DNA from: Grimontia sedimenti
Lineage (GTDB): Bacteria > Pseudomonadota > Gammaproteobacteria > Enterobacterales > Vibrionaceae
Assembly: GCF_011045095.1 (NCBI RefSeq)
Contig: NZ_JAALDL010000018.1
Span: 1-64,000 of the forward strand
DNA length: 64,000 nucleotides
Direction: 5' to 3'
The notes beneath the pieces were generated by a model, which saw nothing but the letters and a program-made list of their open reading frames with translations, was not told the origin of the DNA and did no database searches. The stretch's first letter is position 1. Each line of letters opens with the position of its first letter. Of this stretch, positions 1 to 8,721 are shown piece by piece. The translations under genes and the position numbers were made by a program.

Positions 1-50
1 CTGCGAGGCGTTGAGCTAACTGATACTAATTGCCCGTGAGGCTTAACCAT
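1..50 (+). rRNA. 23S ribosomal RNA, 3' end (partial)
   Basis: The first 50 bases carry the conserved 3' tail of gammaproteobacterial 23S rRNA: a GCGTTGAGCTAAC block, then TACTAAT, then CCGTGAGGCTTAACC. The gene begins outside the window. The 3' boundary is placed by analogy with E. coli and may be off by a few bases. The 5S gene follows about 120 bases downstream, the usual order of an rRNA operon. Confidence 0.93.
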
Positions 51-171
51 ACAACACCCAAGGGGTTTTGACGGACTCGAAGAGAACATTGAATGTGTAG
101 AACGAGAATTAAAAACAGCTTTCCAAGATTTTGGTTTTTACCTTTTTTAAAGGTGAAGACTTAGCAGAATT

Positions 172-291
172 TGCTTGGCGACCATAGCGTTATGGACCCA
201 CCTGACTCCATGCCGAACTCAGTAGTGAAACGTAACAGCGCCGATGGTAGTGTGGGGTCTCCCCATGTGAGAGTAGGACATCGCCAGGCTT
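172..291 (+). rRNA. rrf: 5S ribosomal RNA
   Basis: A 120-base 5S rRNA gene. The termini TGCTTGGCGAC and GTCGCCAGGCTT-like end pair as helix I. The internal blocks CCCACCTGACTCCATGCC, GAACTCAGTAGTGAAACG and GCGCCGATGGTAGTGTGGGG are the universally conserved 5S loops. It follows the 23S end and is followed by a strong terminator, so this is the last gene of the operon; no tRNA is seen after it. Confidence 0.96.
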
Positions 292-302
292 CCAATTTAA
301 AG

Positions 303-333
303 AAAGCCCTGACCTGACGGTCAGGGCTTTTTT
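303..333 (+). terminator. rRNA operon terminator
   Basis: A perfect 12-bp stem (303-314 with 319-330), a TGAC loop and a run of T residues lie 12 bases past the 5S gene. This is a classic intrinsic terminator closing the rRNA operon. Confidence 0.93.
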
Positions 334-431
334 GCATCTGTACGTTTTGGCTATCTAAAAGACTAACTTTGTGTGGTTTATGTTCAGTCTTATCCCATAT
401 ACTTTTTGGTAAGTGAAGTGGGAGGTTGGTC

Positions 432-794
432 ATGAGAGCTTTAGTTATCGCGATGTTTGTTCTTCTAGGTCTTGTAGGCTGCTCAAGCTCGGTGATTTCT
501 CAATATGCTGAAGAGCAAAACTGGTCAGCACTTGCAAGCTATGATGTTGAAGTAGGAAATAAACCTCGCTCTGCGAAGGCATTGAAGGAGCTTGGTGCGA
601 CTTCCGAGTCAGTTCAAGAAGACTATCTTTCTGCCTACAAAGCCCACATGGGTGTGTATTGCCAACCTGAAAATGCATATCACGCAGGGATATTAGGTAA
701 GCCAAGAAATTCGGTTTGTATAGATGATTCCCCGACAGGTTGGGACTATGAAGCAAATTGGAAGACAGGGCTTGAAGCGGGCAGTATCTTCTAA
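432..794 (+). CDS. Small outer-membrane-type lipoprotein, DUF2799-like
   Basis: A 120-residue protein. The first 17 residues form a hydrophobic signal ending in a lipobox (LVGC), so it is predicted to be cut at the cysteine and lipidated. The mature part has short conserved-looking stretches such as EEQNWSALASYD and two further cysteines, which resemble the DUF2799 family of YfiL-type lipoproteins; no function is known. I chose the ATG at 432 because GGGAGG sits just upstream with good spacing; a TTG codon two codons earlier is in frame but overlaps that site. It stands alone between the rRNA operon and dapD, and is closed by a shared terminator. Confidence 0.75.
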   Translation: MRALVIAMFVLLGLVGCSSSVISQYAEEQNWSALASYDVEVGNKPRSAKALKELGATSESVQEDYLSAYKAHMGVYCQPENAYHAGILGKPRNSVCIDDSPTGWDYEANWKTGLEAGSIF

Positions 795-803
795 ATGGCA
801 AAC

Positions 804-832
804 AAAAAGACCAGCTTTAGGCTGGTCTTTTT
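804..832. terminator. Bidirectional terminator between lipoprotein gene and dapD
   Basis: A perfect 12-bp inverted repeat (804-815 and 821-832) has an A-rich left edge and a T-rich right edge, so it can terminate both the lipoprotein gene on + and dapD on -. Confidence 0.9.
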
Positions 833-855
833 CAATCTTTGCTTTAACTTGCAAA

Positions 856-1887
856 TTAGTTATTCGCGTGTAGCTCAGCGTTTAACTCAACCGCAGATTT
901 GTTAGTCAGGCACTCAATCTTACCGGTCACTGAGTTGCGACGGAACAGAAGGTCTGTTTTGCCTGCCAGGTCACGTGCTTTTACAGTTTCCACTTCTTGG
1001 CCGTTTGCATCCAGCATGGAGACTTTTGTACCTGCAGTCACGTACAGACCTGACTCGATGGTACAGCGATCACCCAGTGGGAAACCAAGGCCTGCATTAG
1101 CACCCAACAGGCTGTTTTCGCCGATAGAGATAACGATCTGGCCGCCACCGCTCAAGGTGCCCATGATTGAAGCACCACCACCGATGTCACTGCCGTTACC
1201 GACCATCACACCTGCGGAAATACGACCTTCGACCATGCTGACACCTTCAGTGCCTGCATTGAAGTTGATGAAGCCTTCGTGCATAACAGTGGTACCTTCA
1301 CCCACATGCGCACCCAGACGAACACGCGCGGTGTCTGCAATACGAACGCCTGCAGGAACCACGTAATCAACCATCTTAGGAAACTTGTCTACGCAATCTA
1401 CTGTCAGGGTTTCACCTTTCAGGCGAGCTTCCATTTGACGTTCAGCCAGCTCTGGTAGATCGATTGGTCCTTGGTTAGTCCACGCGATGTTGTGCAGTAG
1501 GCCAAAAATGCCATCCAGCACGATGCCATGAGGCTTAGCAAGACGGTGAGAAATGAGTTGGAGCTTAAGGAAGCCCTCTGCCACGCTTGCTGGCTTTTCG
1601 TCAGTCGCAAGAATAGTCAGAACGAGTGGTTGGTTAGACTCCGCTGCTTTGGTCGCAAATGATGCTGCTGCCTGTTCGTCAGCTGCTGCGAAAGCAGAAG
1701 CGATAGCTGCGCATTGTGCTGCTTCCACTTCAAACGCCTCGTTACCGCCCTGGTAACCGACAACGTCAGCAAGAGCTGAAACCAGAGAATCTGAAGGGTT
1801 AAGAACTGGGGTTGGGAAAAATGCTTCGATGATTTTTCCATCTTTGTTTTTGGTCGCGGTGCCAAACGCTAGAGCAAAACTGGCCAT
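856..1887 (-). CDS. dapD: 2,3,4,5-tetrahydropyridine-2,6-dicarboxylate N-succinyltransferase
   Basis: DapD transfers a succinyl group from succinyl-CoA to tetrahydrodipicolinate in the diaminopimelate/lysine pathway, feeding peptidoglycan and lysine. The 343-residue length matches the longer DapD type found in Vibrio and Pseudomonas rather than the 274-residue E. coli form. The middle (about residues 175-280) has left-handed beta-helix hexapeptide character, with VRLGAHVGEGTTVMHEGF, GSDIGGGASIMGTLSGGG and GENSLLGANAGLGFPLG, the last two being DapD signatures. Start ATG at 1887 follows a purine-rich stretch (AGGAGAC-like). It is monocistronic, with the bidirectional terminator just past its stop. 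Confidence 0.95.
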   Translation of the reverse strand: MASFALAFGTATKNKDGKIIEAFFPTPVLNPSDSLVSALADVVGYQGGNEAFEVEAAQCAAIASAFAAADEQAAASFATKAAESNQPLVLTILATDEKPASVAEGFLKLQLISHRLAKPHGIVLDGIFGLLHNIAWTNQGPIDLPELAERQMEARLKGETLTVDCVDKFPKMVDYVVPAGVRIADTARVRLGAHVGEGTTVMHEGFINFNAGTEGVSMVEGRISAGVMVGNGSDIGGGASIMGTLSGGGQIVISIGENSLLGANAGLGFPLGDRCTIESGLYVTAGTKVSMLDANGQEVETVKARDLAGKTDLLFRRNSVTGKIECLTNKSAVELNAELHANN

Positions 1888-2080
1888 GATCCGGGAGTCT
1901 CCTTGTCTCTTCCACCAGCATCGGTTGATATCAGATGCTGCATGATAATTGTGATAGCTGGAGACATCTTAAAGTGAAGTGCATCAAGATTGAAGGGCGT
2001 GGGGAGAGAATCCTTTAGATTAACGGCTCTTGCAGTGAATATGGGTTAAATAGACCGAAAATTAGGACAATGTTGAAATA

Positions 2081-2105
2081 AAAAACGCTCCGTATGGGAG
2101 CGTTT
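2081..2105 (-). terminator. Terminator downstream of yebG
   Basis: A 9-bp stem (2083-2091 with 2097-2105); on the minus strand it is followed by a run of T residues. It sits directly past the yebG stop. Confidence 0.85.
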
Positions 2106-2114
2106 ATTGAGAAG

Positions 2115-2411
2115 TTAAGCCGCTTCGGCGTCATCTTCCTTTGGCGCTTCAGCTTTTTTCTTTGCTGGCTTTGGGGTGGGTTTGCGTTTAGCCCCCAGAG
2201 CATAGAGTACTTCTTCACGATTTTGCGCAAGGAAAAGGGACAATTCTTCGCGTTGCGCTTCATCGCCTGTGACTTCGCTTTTACCCAGCAGCTCAAATAA
2301 CTCATCTGCCATGTCGAGCATTTTGTCATACGCGTCAGCTTCCGCTTTAGAGGTAAAAGTCATCTTCTCTTCTCCGTTGCGTTCAACCACATATTTGACG
2401 ATAACGGCCAT
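2115..2411 (-). CDS. yebG: YebG family DNA-damage-inducible protein
   Basis: A 98-residue protein. The N-terminal two thirds match YebG closely: MAVIVKYVVERNGEEKMTF, then TSKAEADAYDKMLDMADEL, then QREELSLFLAQN. The C-terminal tail is rich in lysine, proline and alanine and ends in an acidic patch, which could be a flexible nucleic-acid-contacting tail (inference). YebG is a LexA-regulated protein of unknown biochemical role in enterics. Here a near-perfect LexA box lies 24 bases upstream of the ATG, so SOS control is well supported. It has its own terminator and is divergent from a DNA glycosylase gene. Confidence 0.93.
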   Translation of the reverse strand: MAVIVKYVVERNGEEKMTFTSKAEADAYDKMLDMADELFELLGKSEVTGDEAQREELSLFLAQNREEVLYALGAKRKPTPKPAKKKAEAPKEDDAEAA

Positions 2412-2434
2412 GGTTAACCTCTCTTAAATTTGTT

Positions 2435-2454
2435 TACTGTCTGTTTATACAGTA
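2435..2454. promoter_or_regulatory. LexA (SOS) box between yebG and glycosylase gene
   Basis: The sequence TACTGT-CTGTTTAT-ACAGTA fits the 20-bp gammaproteobacterial LexA operator (taCTGT-N8-ACAGta) with perfect outer hexamers. It is 24 bases from the yebG start and about 40 bases from the divergent glycosylase start, so LexA could repress both. Confidence 0.92.
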
Positions 2455-2493
2455 GAGTAAAGTTACCTGTCTAGTTTAACCGTGATTACTGTG

Positions 2494-3180
2494 ATGGCAT
2501 TGGAAAAATTCTCAGAGATTTATCATCGAGCAGCAACAAGAAAGGGAAGTAACAGCGATCTGGAGCAGCGTCTGGCACACCCTAAGAGCGTAAAAGAACT
2601 TAGCGAGATCCCGGATGATCGATGGCTCGCGACATTCAGTCAGAAGATCTTCCAGTCGGGAATGAATTGGCAGGTAGTGAGAAACAAGTGGCCAGGTTTT
2701 GAAGAAGTCTTCTGGGGCTTTGATATTGAAAAAATGTGCCTAACTCCGCCTGAGATGTGGGAGGAGAAAGCCACAAACCCAGCGATCATTCGTCATCTGG
2801 GTAAAGTCATGACCATTCCCCACAATGCCCAGATGATGAAAAGCGCAGCGAAGCAACACGGCAGCTTTGCAAGGTTTGTCGCAGAGTGGCCGGAAAGTGA
2901 CATCATTGGCTTATGGGCACACCTGAAAAAGCATGGCAGTCGCTTAGGTGGTAATACCGGGCCTTATTCACTTCGCATGATGGGTAAAGATACTTTTATC
3001 TTGTCTGGCGATGTTGAAGGATATCTGCGGGCTCACAAGATCATTGATGGTGGCCGGGATACCCGAAAATCTCTGCATGCGGCGCAGGAAGCGTTTAATC
3101 AATGGCAGGCAGAAAGTGGACGTCCACTTTGCCAAATTAGCCAGATTATCGCTTTCAGCGTGGGTGATAACAGCTATTAA
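2494..3180 (+). CDS. DNA-3-methyladenine glycosylase I family protein
   Basis: A protein of 228 residues related to Tag. The region from about residue 35 to 120 carries the family's helical pattern: a WLATFSQKIFQSGMNWQVV block corresponds to the Tag segment around its aromatic base pocket, followed by FWGFDIEKM and NPAIIRHLGKVMTIPHNAQ, like Tag's AGIIRHRGKIQAIIGNAR. Tag removes 3-methyladenine from alkylated DNA. This protein lacks the cysteine-rich C-terminus that holds zinc in E. coli Tag, so it belongs to a divergent branch whose substrate is uncertain. I chose ATG 2494; a GTG four codons earlier is possible, and neither has a clear ribosome site. The divergent LexA box suggests SOS induction. 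Its stop overlaps the convergent LysR remnant by 3 bases. Confidence 0.82.
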   Translation: MALEKFSEIYHRAATRKGSNSDLEQRLAHPKSVKELSEIPDDRWLATFSQKIFQSGMNWQVVRNKWPGFEEVFWGFDIEKMCLTPPEMWEEKATNPAIIRHLGKVMTIPHNAQMMKSAAKQHGSFARFVAEWPESDIIGLWAHLKKHGSRLGGNTGPYSLRMMGKDTFILSGDVEGYLRAHKIIDGGRDTRKSLHAAQEAFNQWQAESGRPLCQISQIIAFSVGDNSY

Positions 3181-4083
3181 TCGTTAACTTGCCACTCGCT
3201 GGTAAACGTTAGAAAACGTTCAAACAGCAGCGAGTGGTGTTTGCTTTTGTGGTGAGCCAACCAGTACTGACGGCGCAGATCGAGTGGCAACGTCAGCTTA
3301 TGAAGTCTTTTATTGCTGATGGCATGCCTGGCAGCCAGTGTCGAAAGGTAAGCCAAACCGAGTCCTGCAGCTGCACAATTGATAATGGCTTCAGTGGTTC
3401 GAAGCTCAAAAGCTACCGTCCAGTCCTCTAACCTTGGGGCGATTCGTGAGAGGAAATGCTCACGGGTGCCGGAGCCTGTTTCCCTCAACAGCCACGCATG
3501 GTTTTCCAAATCAAACAGCGTAATTCCTGTTTTTTGCGCCAAGGATGGTCGATAGCGCAAACAATACACATTTCGTCAGAGAGCCAAGGCTGCATGTGTA
3601 AATCATCATTTCCCAATGGTGCTTACTCTCACCTTGTCCTTCAATAAGTCCGATATCGAGCTCAAATGCGAGCAATCTGTCGATGATCGACTGACTGTTA
3701 GAGATCACCAACTCCTGGTCAATATGATTACTTCGTGCCCTGAAGTCCCGCAGCAAAAATGGCACCAGTTGGTTTCCTATCGTATCGCTCGCGCCCAACC
3801 TAAGGTGGCCGGATAGTTCGCCATCAGAGTTCAAAACCTTGGTGATTTCATCACTTCGGGTAAGGAGTTCGTCAGCCATCGGGAGGAGCCGACGGCCTTG
3901 ATCGTTGAGTATCAAACGGTTGTTGACCCGTTCGAATAGCTTGTGTCCCAGCTGACTTTCCAGCTCAGAGATCGCCATGCTGACAGCTGGTTTGGAGAGG
4001 AAAAGCAGACTGGATGCAGCTGTGATGGTTTTTTCCTGCGCAACGGCGACAAAAACCTTTAGCTGGCGAAGAGACAATGACAT
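3177..4083 (-). pseudogene. LysR-family regulator interrupted by two one-base frameshifts
   Basis: The N-terminal frame (from ATG 4083) encodes a LysR winged helix-turn-helix (MSLSLRQLKVFVAVAQEKT, TAASSLLFLSKPAVSMAISE) and the first part of the effector domain up to DIGLIEGQGES. A middle segment in a second frame reads GNDDLHMQPWLSDEMCIVC, and a third frame carries the rest (LAQKTGITLFDLENHAWL ... GLGLAYLSTLAARHAI). Adding one base to the A run at 3623-3624 and one to the run at 3541-3542 restores a continuous 302-residue LysR protein, the normal size. It is divergent from the TDT transporter gene, which it would be expected to regulate. As written the gene is broken; sequencing error is a real alternative. 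Confidence 0.85.
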
Positions 4084-4113
4084 CTGGCTATTTACCCATC
4101 GATTTATCCTAGT

Positions 4114-4128
4114 TTAAGTTTAACTTAA
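4114..4128. promoter_or_regulatory. Candidate LysR-type operator
   Basis: A perfect 15-bp palindrome, TTAAGTT-T-AACTTAA, lies in the 133-base gap between the divergent LysR and TDT genes. It is a T-N11-A type dyad as LysR regulators bind. An overlapping second dyad (TTTAAC at 4119-4124 and GTTAAA at 4135-4140) sits beside it. The assignment rests on position and symmetry only. Confidence 0.55.
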
Positions 4129-4216
4129 CTTTAGGTTAAAGATATTCAGATATACTAAATCACGATGCCGTTCTATCATATTTTATGTGTTTTTCTTCTA
4201 AAGATGTGACAGAGCA

Positions 4217-5173
4217 ATGCGTAGACGTCTCAACTTACTTCCTACTCCAATGGCTGGCCTCGCACTGGCAATCGCAAGCCTTGGTTGGAGCTGGGAAAAT
4301 GTCGGCAATTTCGGTGGTAACGCCCAAGTTTTGGGAGCAGTAATCGGTGGTGTGATGCTATTGATGATCGCGCTGAAATTTACTTTTTCTCCCAAAGGTC
4401 TTTGGTGCGACTTGCAGCATCCCGTTGTCGGCAGCGTAGTCCCTACGTTTGCCATGGGCGTGATGATTGTTTCTGCTTCTGTTGGCAAAGTCTCTCCTCT
4501 GGCAGGTGATTCTCTTTGGATGCTGGCCGTGGTTGCCCACGTCGCCTTCCTCGTTTCTTTTGTTTATCACCGCGCCCGTGATTTCTCACTGACACACATG
4601 GTGCCAAGCTGGTTTGTGCCACCTGTGGGCCTGATAGTTGCGGATGTTGCTTTCTCGGGTAACCCTGCGCTGCGTCCCGTGGCGGATGGCATTATGCTAT
4701 TTGGTTTACTGGCTTATGCTGTGTTGTTGCCACTCATGCTTTACCGCCTGATTTTCTGTGGTGAGGTGCCAGATGCGGCGAAGCCAACCATTGCGATTCT
4801 AGCCGCACCCGCAAGCCTGTCTCTTGCTGGCTACCTAACCGTGAGTCAATCACCTTCACCTGTGATCGTGGCGGTGCTTCTGGGGATTGCTTTACTGATG
4901 ACGCTGGTGATTTACGTGTCATTTGCCAGATTGTTGCGTTTGCCATTTTCACCGGGCTATGCCGCGTTTACCTTCCCTATGGTAATAGGCGCGACAGCAT
5001 TGTTTAAAACCGCGGCTTGGTTAGAGTCGGTTGGCGTGGCAGCAACTTATGTGAATCAGGTTTATGTGCTGGGTATTATCGAATTGGTGGTCGCGACCAT
5101 TGTGGTTGGGTATGTAGCCATGCATTACCGCCGCTTCATTTCCCTGCAATGGAAAATGCCTGCCACAGCATAA
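4217..5173 (+). CDS. TDT family transporter (TehA/SLAC1 fold)
   Basis: A 318-residue integral membrane protein with about ten hydrophobic segments and short loops. The opening NLLPTPMAGLALAIASLGW matches the first helix of the TDT (tellurite-resistance/dicarboxylate transporter) family, and PSWFVPPVGLIVAD and FPMVIGATALFK lie where the family has its pore-lining prolines and phenylalanine. Members include TehA and yeast Ssu1-type exporters, moving anions such as tellurite, dicarboxylates or sulfite; the substrate here cannot be told from sequence. It is divergent from a LysR gene with a shared operator-like palindrome. The start ATG has only a weak ribosome site. A terminator follows. Confidence 0.85.
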   Translation: MRRRLNLLPTPMAGLALAIASLGWSWENVGNFGGNAQVLGAVIGGVMLLMIALKFTFSPKGLWCDLQHPVVGSVVPTFAMGVMIVSASVGKVSPLAGDSLWMLAVVAHVAFLVSFVYHRARDFSLTHMVPSWFVPPVGLIVADVAFSGNPALRPVADGIMLFGLLAYAVLLPLMLYRLIFCGEVPDAAKPTIAILAAPASLSLAGYLTVSQSPSPVIVAVLLGIALLMTLVIYVSFARLLRLPFSPGYAAFTFPMVIGATALFKTAAWLESVGVAATYVNQVYVLGIIELVVATIVVGYVAMHYRRFISLQWKMPATA

Positions 5174-5195
5174 TTTTCGCGAAACTGTTAAAAAT

Positions 5196-5220
5196 AGCCT
5201 GCATCTTGTGCAGGCTTTTT
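5196..5220 (+). terminator. Terminator after the TDT gene
   Basis: An 8-bp stem (5196-5203 with 5209-5216) and a run of T residues, just past the transporter stop. Confidence 0.85.
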
Positions 5221-5299
5221 CATTTCTAACTGCATGAAATTGCACTCTTGAGGGCATTCCGCCACAATCTCTCCAATACCGTTCTCATGAGTCTTGCCC

Positions 5300-8200
5300 G
5301 TGTTCACTGTCTATCACTCTAACCAGTTGGATCTTTTGAAAAGTCTACTGGTCGCCATTATTCAGCAAAAGCCATTGGATAATCCTTTCCAAAAGGAATT
5401 AATCCTGGTGCAAAGCCCGGGCATGGCGCAGTGGCTCAAGCTTGAAATGGCCAAAGAGCAAGGGATTGTTGCGAACGTTGAGTTCCCACTTCCTGCCACT
5501 TTTATTTGGCAGATGTTCACTCAGATTTTGGATGATGTGCCGCAACGAAGCTTTTTCAACAAAGAAGCGATGACCTGGAAGTTGATGACTGTTCTGCCAG
5601 AGCTCCTCAACCAACCAGACTTTGATGAACTGAAACGTTATCTCGAAGGCGATGATGACAATCAGAAGCTTTACCAGCTGGCGGGTAAGATTGCCGATAT
5701 CTACGACCAATATCTGGTGTACCGACCAGAGTGGATAAAGGCATGGGAAAACGAGCAGACTGTTGATGAGTTGGCTGAGGAGAAAAGCTGGCAACCCAAG
5801 CTTTGGCAGGCGCTTTATGATTATACCCTGCAGCAGGATCAGTCCCCGTTTCACCGCGCCAATCTTTATGAAGAGTTTATTGAGGCGCTAGCGTCCCATA
5901 AAGGTAAGCCAGAAGGTCTGAAAGGTATTGAGCGCGTTTTTGTGTTCGGCATTTCTGCCCTGCCGCCGCGTTATCTAGATGCCCTTAAAGCGCTGGGTGA
6001 GCATGTCGATGTCCACTATATGTTCACCAACCCTTGTCGTTATTACTGGGGGGATATCCGAGACAAACGTTATCTGGCGAGACGTGCAGCCAGCATGGAG
6101 TCGCGCATCAGCCGTGCCAGTGATGCTCAGGAGCCAGCGCAGTTTGCCCTGCCATTGGTCAGTGAAGATGACTCGGCCGAAGTCGGTAATAGCCTGCTGG
6201 CGTCTATGGGGAAGCTTGGCCGAGACAACCTGCTGCTGATTTCTGAACTCCAGTGTAATGAGGTTGATCAGGGCTTTGTCGATGTGCAGCGTGACAGCCT
6301 ACTTCATCATATTCAGGCTGATATTCTAGATTTAATTGAACCGGGCAACATCCAGGAAACCCTTACCAGTGAGAGCAAGGTGGGCATTTCTGCTGAAGAT
6401 CGCTCTGTCATGGTGGAGGTTTGCCACAGTCCGATGCGTGAAGTGGAAGTGCTGCACGACAGGCTGCTTGAGATGCTAGAACAAGACCCGGATTTATCTC
6501 CGCGGGATATTATCGTGATGGTCGCCGATATTAATGCCTACAGCCCGGCGATTCAGGCAGTATTTGGCAATGCACCCGGTGAGCGCTTTATTCCGTTCTC
6601 GATTTCTGACCGCACTGCCGATCAGGAAAGCCCAATCCTAACAACGTTCTTGCGATTATTAGGGCTTCCGGACAGCCGTTGTAGCGCAGCGGAGCTTCTG
6701 GAAATCCTCGAAGTGCCTTCCGTGATGCGTCAATTTGGTTTTGATAATCGCCAGTTTGAGAAGGTGAAATTCTGGGTAGAAGAATCAGGCATTCGCTGGG
6801 GACTCGATGATTCGACGGCAGAACATTTCTCCTTGCCTCATCAACATCAGAACACCTGGTTGTTTGGTCTTAACCGCATGTTGCTGGGTTACGCCATGCC
6901 GAGCGACGCCGGGCTTTACAACGATGTGTTGGCGTATGACGAAGTACAAGGATTGGAAGCAGAGCTGGCAGGTAAGTTAGGTGAGTTCTTCCGTGTGATG
7001 TCGGCGACGCAAAAAGTGCTGCTGGGCGCGAAAGACGGACATGCCTGGGTGCAGGCACTGACATCACTCTTTGACGATATGTTTGCGCTGGATACAGACG
7101 AAGAATTAGCTGGGCAGCTTATCCGCACTCAACTGGATAGCTGGCTGATCCAACTGGGTGACGCTGGCTTCAACCAAACATTGGCGCTCCCGATCGTGCG
7201 TGATTACCTGAAAGAAAAGCTTGGCGGAGAGCGTGTCAGTCAGCGCTTCCTTGCTGGTCAGGTGAACTTCTGTACCCTGATGCCCATGCGTTCTATCCCG
7301 TTTCAGGTGGTGTGCCTGCTTGGTATGAATGATGGCGATTATCCGCGCACCATCGCGCCGGTTGGCTTTGATTTGATGGCGGGTCGCACCCGCGCAGGTG
7401 ACCGTTCCCGTCGGGATGATGACAGATACCTGTTCCTCGAAGCACTGCAATCAGCTCAGCAACGCCTATACATTAGCTATGTAGGCCGTTCCGTGCAGGA
7501 CAATACAGAAAAAGTGCCTTCTGTATTGGTGACTGAATTACTCGATTATTGCCGTCTGGGATACTGCCTTGAAGGCGACCAATCTTTGCCCGAACACGAG
7601 TCCGGTGAGCGCCTGCTCAACGCCTTGAATCACCATAATCCACTTGTCCCTTTCAGCCGACACGCCTTTACTGAGAGTCGTCAAAGTTACGCGGCGGAAT
7701 GGCTACCAGCAGCGCGTGGCGAAGGGCAACTTGCTGCGCCTTTCCTTGATGGTAAAGCGCTGAGTGAAGAGCCTGAACTGCAATCTGGTGTGGTTGAACT
7801 TGCGGAGCTTCAGCGATTTTGGCGCTTACCTGTTCAGTACTTTTTCAACCGCCGCTTAAAGGTATTCTTTGAGTCGCCGGAAGGGGCAATGGAAGACGCT
7901 GAGCCCTTTGCGCTCGATAATCTTCACCGTTACCAGTTACGCGATGCGCTTCTATCCCATGTTATTGCCAATGATGACAGTGAAGCCTCGCTGGAAGCCT
8001 TTTTCAGGCAGCAAAAAGCGAGCGGCAGCTTGCCACTCAATCATTTTGGTGAGTTGACACTTGAGACGGAGCAAGCCGGAATTTTGGCCCAGTATGCGCA
8101 ATTAAAGCCGCTGCTGACTGACAAACGACAAGCGTTGGAGGTTAATCTTTCTGTCGTCACCTCCCGTGGCACGGTCAAACTTCAAGGCTGGCTGGATGAG

Positions 8201-8695
8201 CGTTACCGCGCTGGTCGCATTTTGTATCGAAGCGGAAAAGTCAGGGCTAGAGACAAGCTGGCAGCATGGATTGATCATCTTTGCCAGTGCGCAGCAGGCG
8301 AGCAACTGGAAACACGCTTCATCGGAGTGGATGACGATGTAGTGTGGAGTCCTATTGCCAAAGAAGACGCTTTATCGAGCCTTGCGGTTTACATCGAATA
8401 CTATCTTGCGGGTACGGAAGCACCACTGCCTTATCTGCCAAATACTGCGCAGGCAGGCTTAGCGGCTTGTATTGATAAGAAAGGTCACTGGTCGGAAGAC
8501 GACGCCACGTTGGATAAAGCGCGCAGCAAGATGCGCGCAGCCTTTGAAGGGGGCTATATGGTCTCTGGAGAAGGCGAAAATGCTTATGTGGCTCGGGTCT
8601 GGCCACAGGTAGAGGATGAACTGCTCGATCAGGTTTTTGAACTGGGTAAGACTTTGTTGCTACCTGCACTAAATGGCGAGAAAAAAGAAGACTGA
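5300..8695 (+). CDS. recC: Exodeoxyribonuclease V gamma subunit RecC
   Basis: RecC is the scaffold of the RecBCD helicase-nuclease and reads the Chi sequence in the unwound 3' strand. The 1131-residue protein has the RecC N-terminus (FTVYHSNQLDLLKSLL, then ILVQSPGMAQWLKLEMA), FPLPATFIWQMF, and the helicase-like DGDYPRTIAPVGFDLM and DRSRRDDDRYLFLEAL. Length is close to E. coli RecC (1122). I chose the GTG at 5300, which gives the family's usual beginning; a TTG two codons upstream is also in frame and neither has a strong ribosome site. It is separated from recB by an inverted chemoreceptor gene where many enterics have ptrA. Confidence 0.95.
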   Translation: MFTVYHSNQLDLLKSLLVAIIQQKPLDNPFQKELILVQSPGMAQWLKLEMAKEQGIVANVEFPLPATFIWQMFTQILDDVPQRSFFNKEAMTWKLMTVLPELLNQPDFDELKRYLEGDDDNQKLYQLAGKIADIYDQYLVYRPEWIKAWENEQTVDELAEEKSWQPKLWQALYDYTLQQDQSPFHRANLYEEFIEALASHKGKPEGLKGIERVFVFGISALPPRYLDALKALGEHVDVHYMFTNPCRYYWGDIRDKRYLARRAASMESRISRASDAQEPAQFALPLVSEDDSAEVGNSLLASMGKLGRDNLLLISELQCNEVDQGFVDVQRDSLLHHIQADILDLIEPGNIQETLTSESKVGISAEDRSVMVEVCHSPMREVEVLHDRLLEMLEQDPDLSPRDIIVMVADINAYSPAIQAVFGNAPGERFIPFSISDRTADQESPILTTFLRLLGLPDSRCSAAELLEILEVPSVMRQFGFDNRQFEKVKFWVEESGIRWGLDDSTAEHFSLPHQHQNTWLFGLNRMLLGYAMPSDAGLYNDVLAYDEVQGLEAELAGKLGEFFRVMSATQKVLLGAKDGHAWVQALTSLFDDMFALDTDEELAGQLIRTQLDSWLIQLGDAGFNQTLALPIVRDYLKEKLGGERVSQRFLAGQVNFCTLMPMRSIPFQVVCLLGMNDGDYPRTIAPVGFDLMAGRTRAGDRSRRDDDRYLFLEALQSAQQRLYISYVGRSVQDNTEKVPSVLVTELLDYCRLGYCLEGDQSLPEHESGERLLNALNHHNPLVPFSRHAFTESRQSYAAEWLPAARGEGQLAAPFLDGKALSEEPELQSGVVELAELQRFWRLPVQYFFNRRLKVFFESPEGAMEDAEPFALDNLHRYQLRDALLSHVIANDDSEASLEAFFRQQKASGSLPLNHFGELTLETEQAGILAQYAQLKPLLTDKRQALEVNLSVVTSRGTVKLQGWLDERYRAGRILYRSGKVRARDKLAAWIDHLCQCAAGEQLETRFIGVDDDVVWSPIAKEDALSSLAVYIEYYLAGTEAPLPYLPNTAQAGLAACIDKKGHWSEDDATLDKARSKMRAAFEGGYMVSGEGENAYVARVWPQVEDELLDQVFELGKTLLLPALNGEKKED

Positions 8696-8714
8696 CTCAT
8701 AAGCCAGTCTTCTT
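8681..8714 (-). terminator. Terminator for the chemoreceptor gene, overlapping recC end
   Basis: A 10-bp stem (8685-8694 with 8705-8714) is followed on the minus strand by a run of six T residues. It overlaps the recC stop codon. Confidence 0.78.
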
Positions 8715-8721
8715 AGTAAAC

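Noticed and set aside
161-433. A 90-codon minus-strand frame over the 5S gene
   Set aside because: It runs antisense through 5S rRNA and its terminator.
899-1366. A 155-codon plus-strand frame opposite dapD
   Set aside because: It is antisense to a highly conserved gene, of biased composition, with no ribosome site or recognisable domain.
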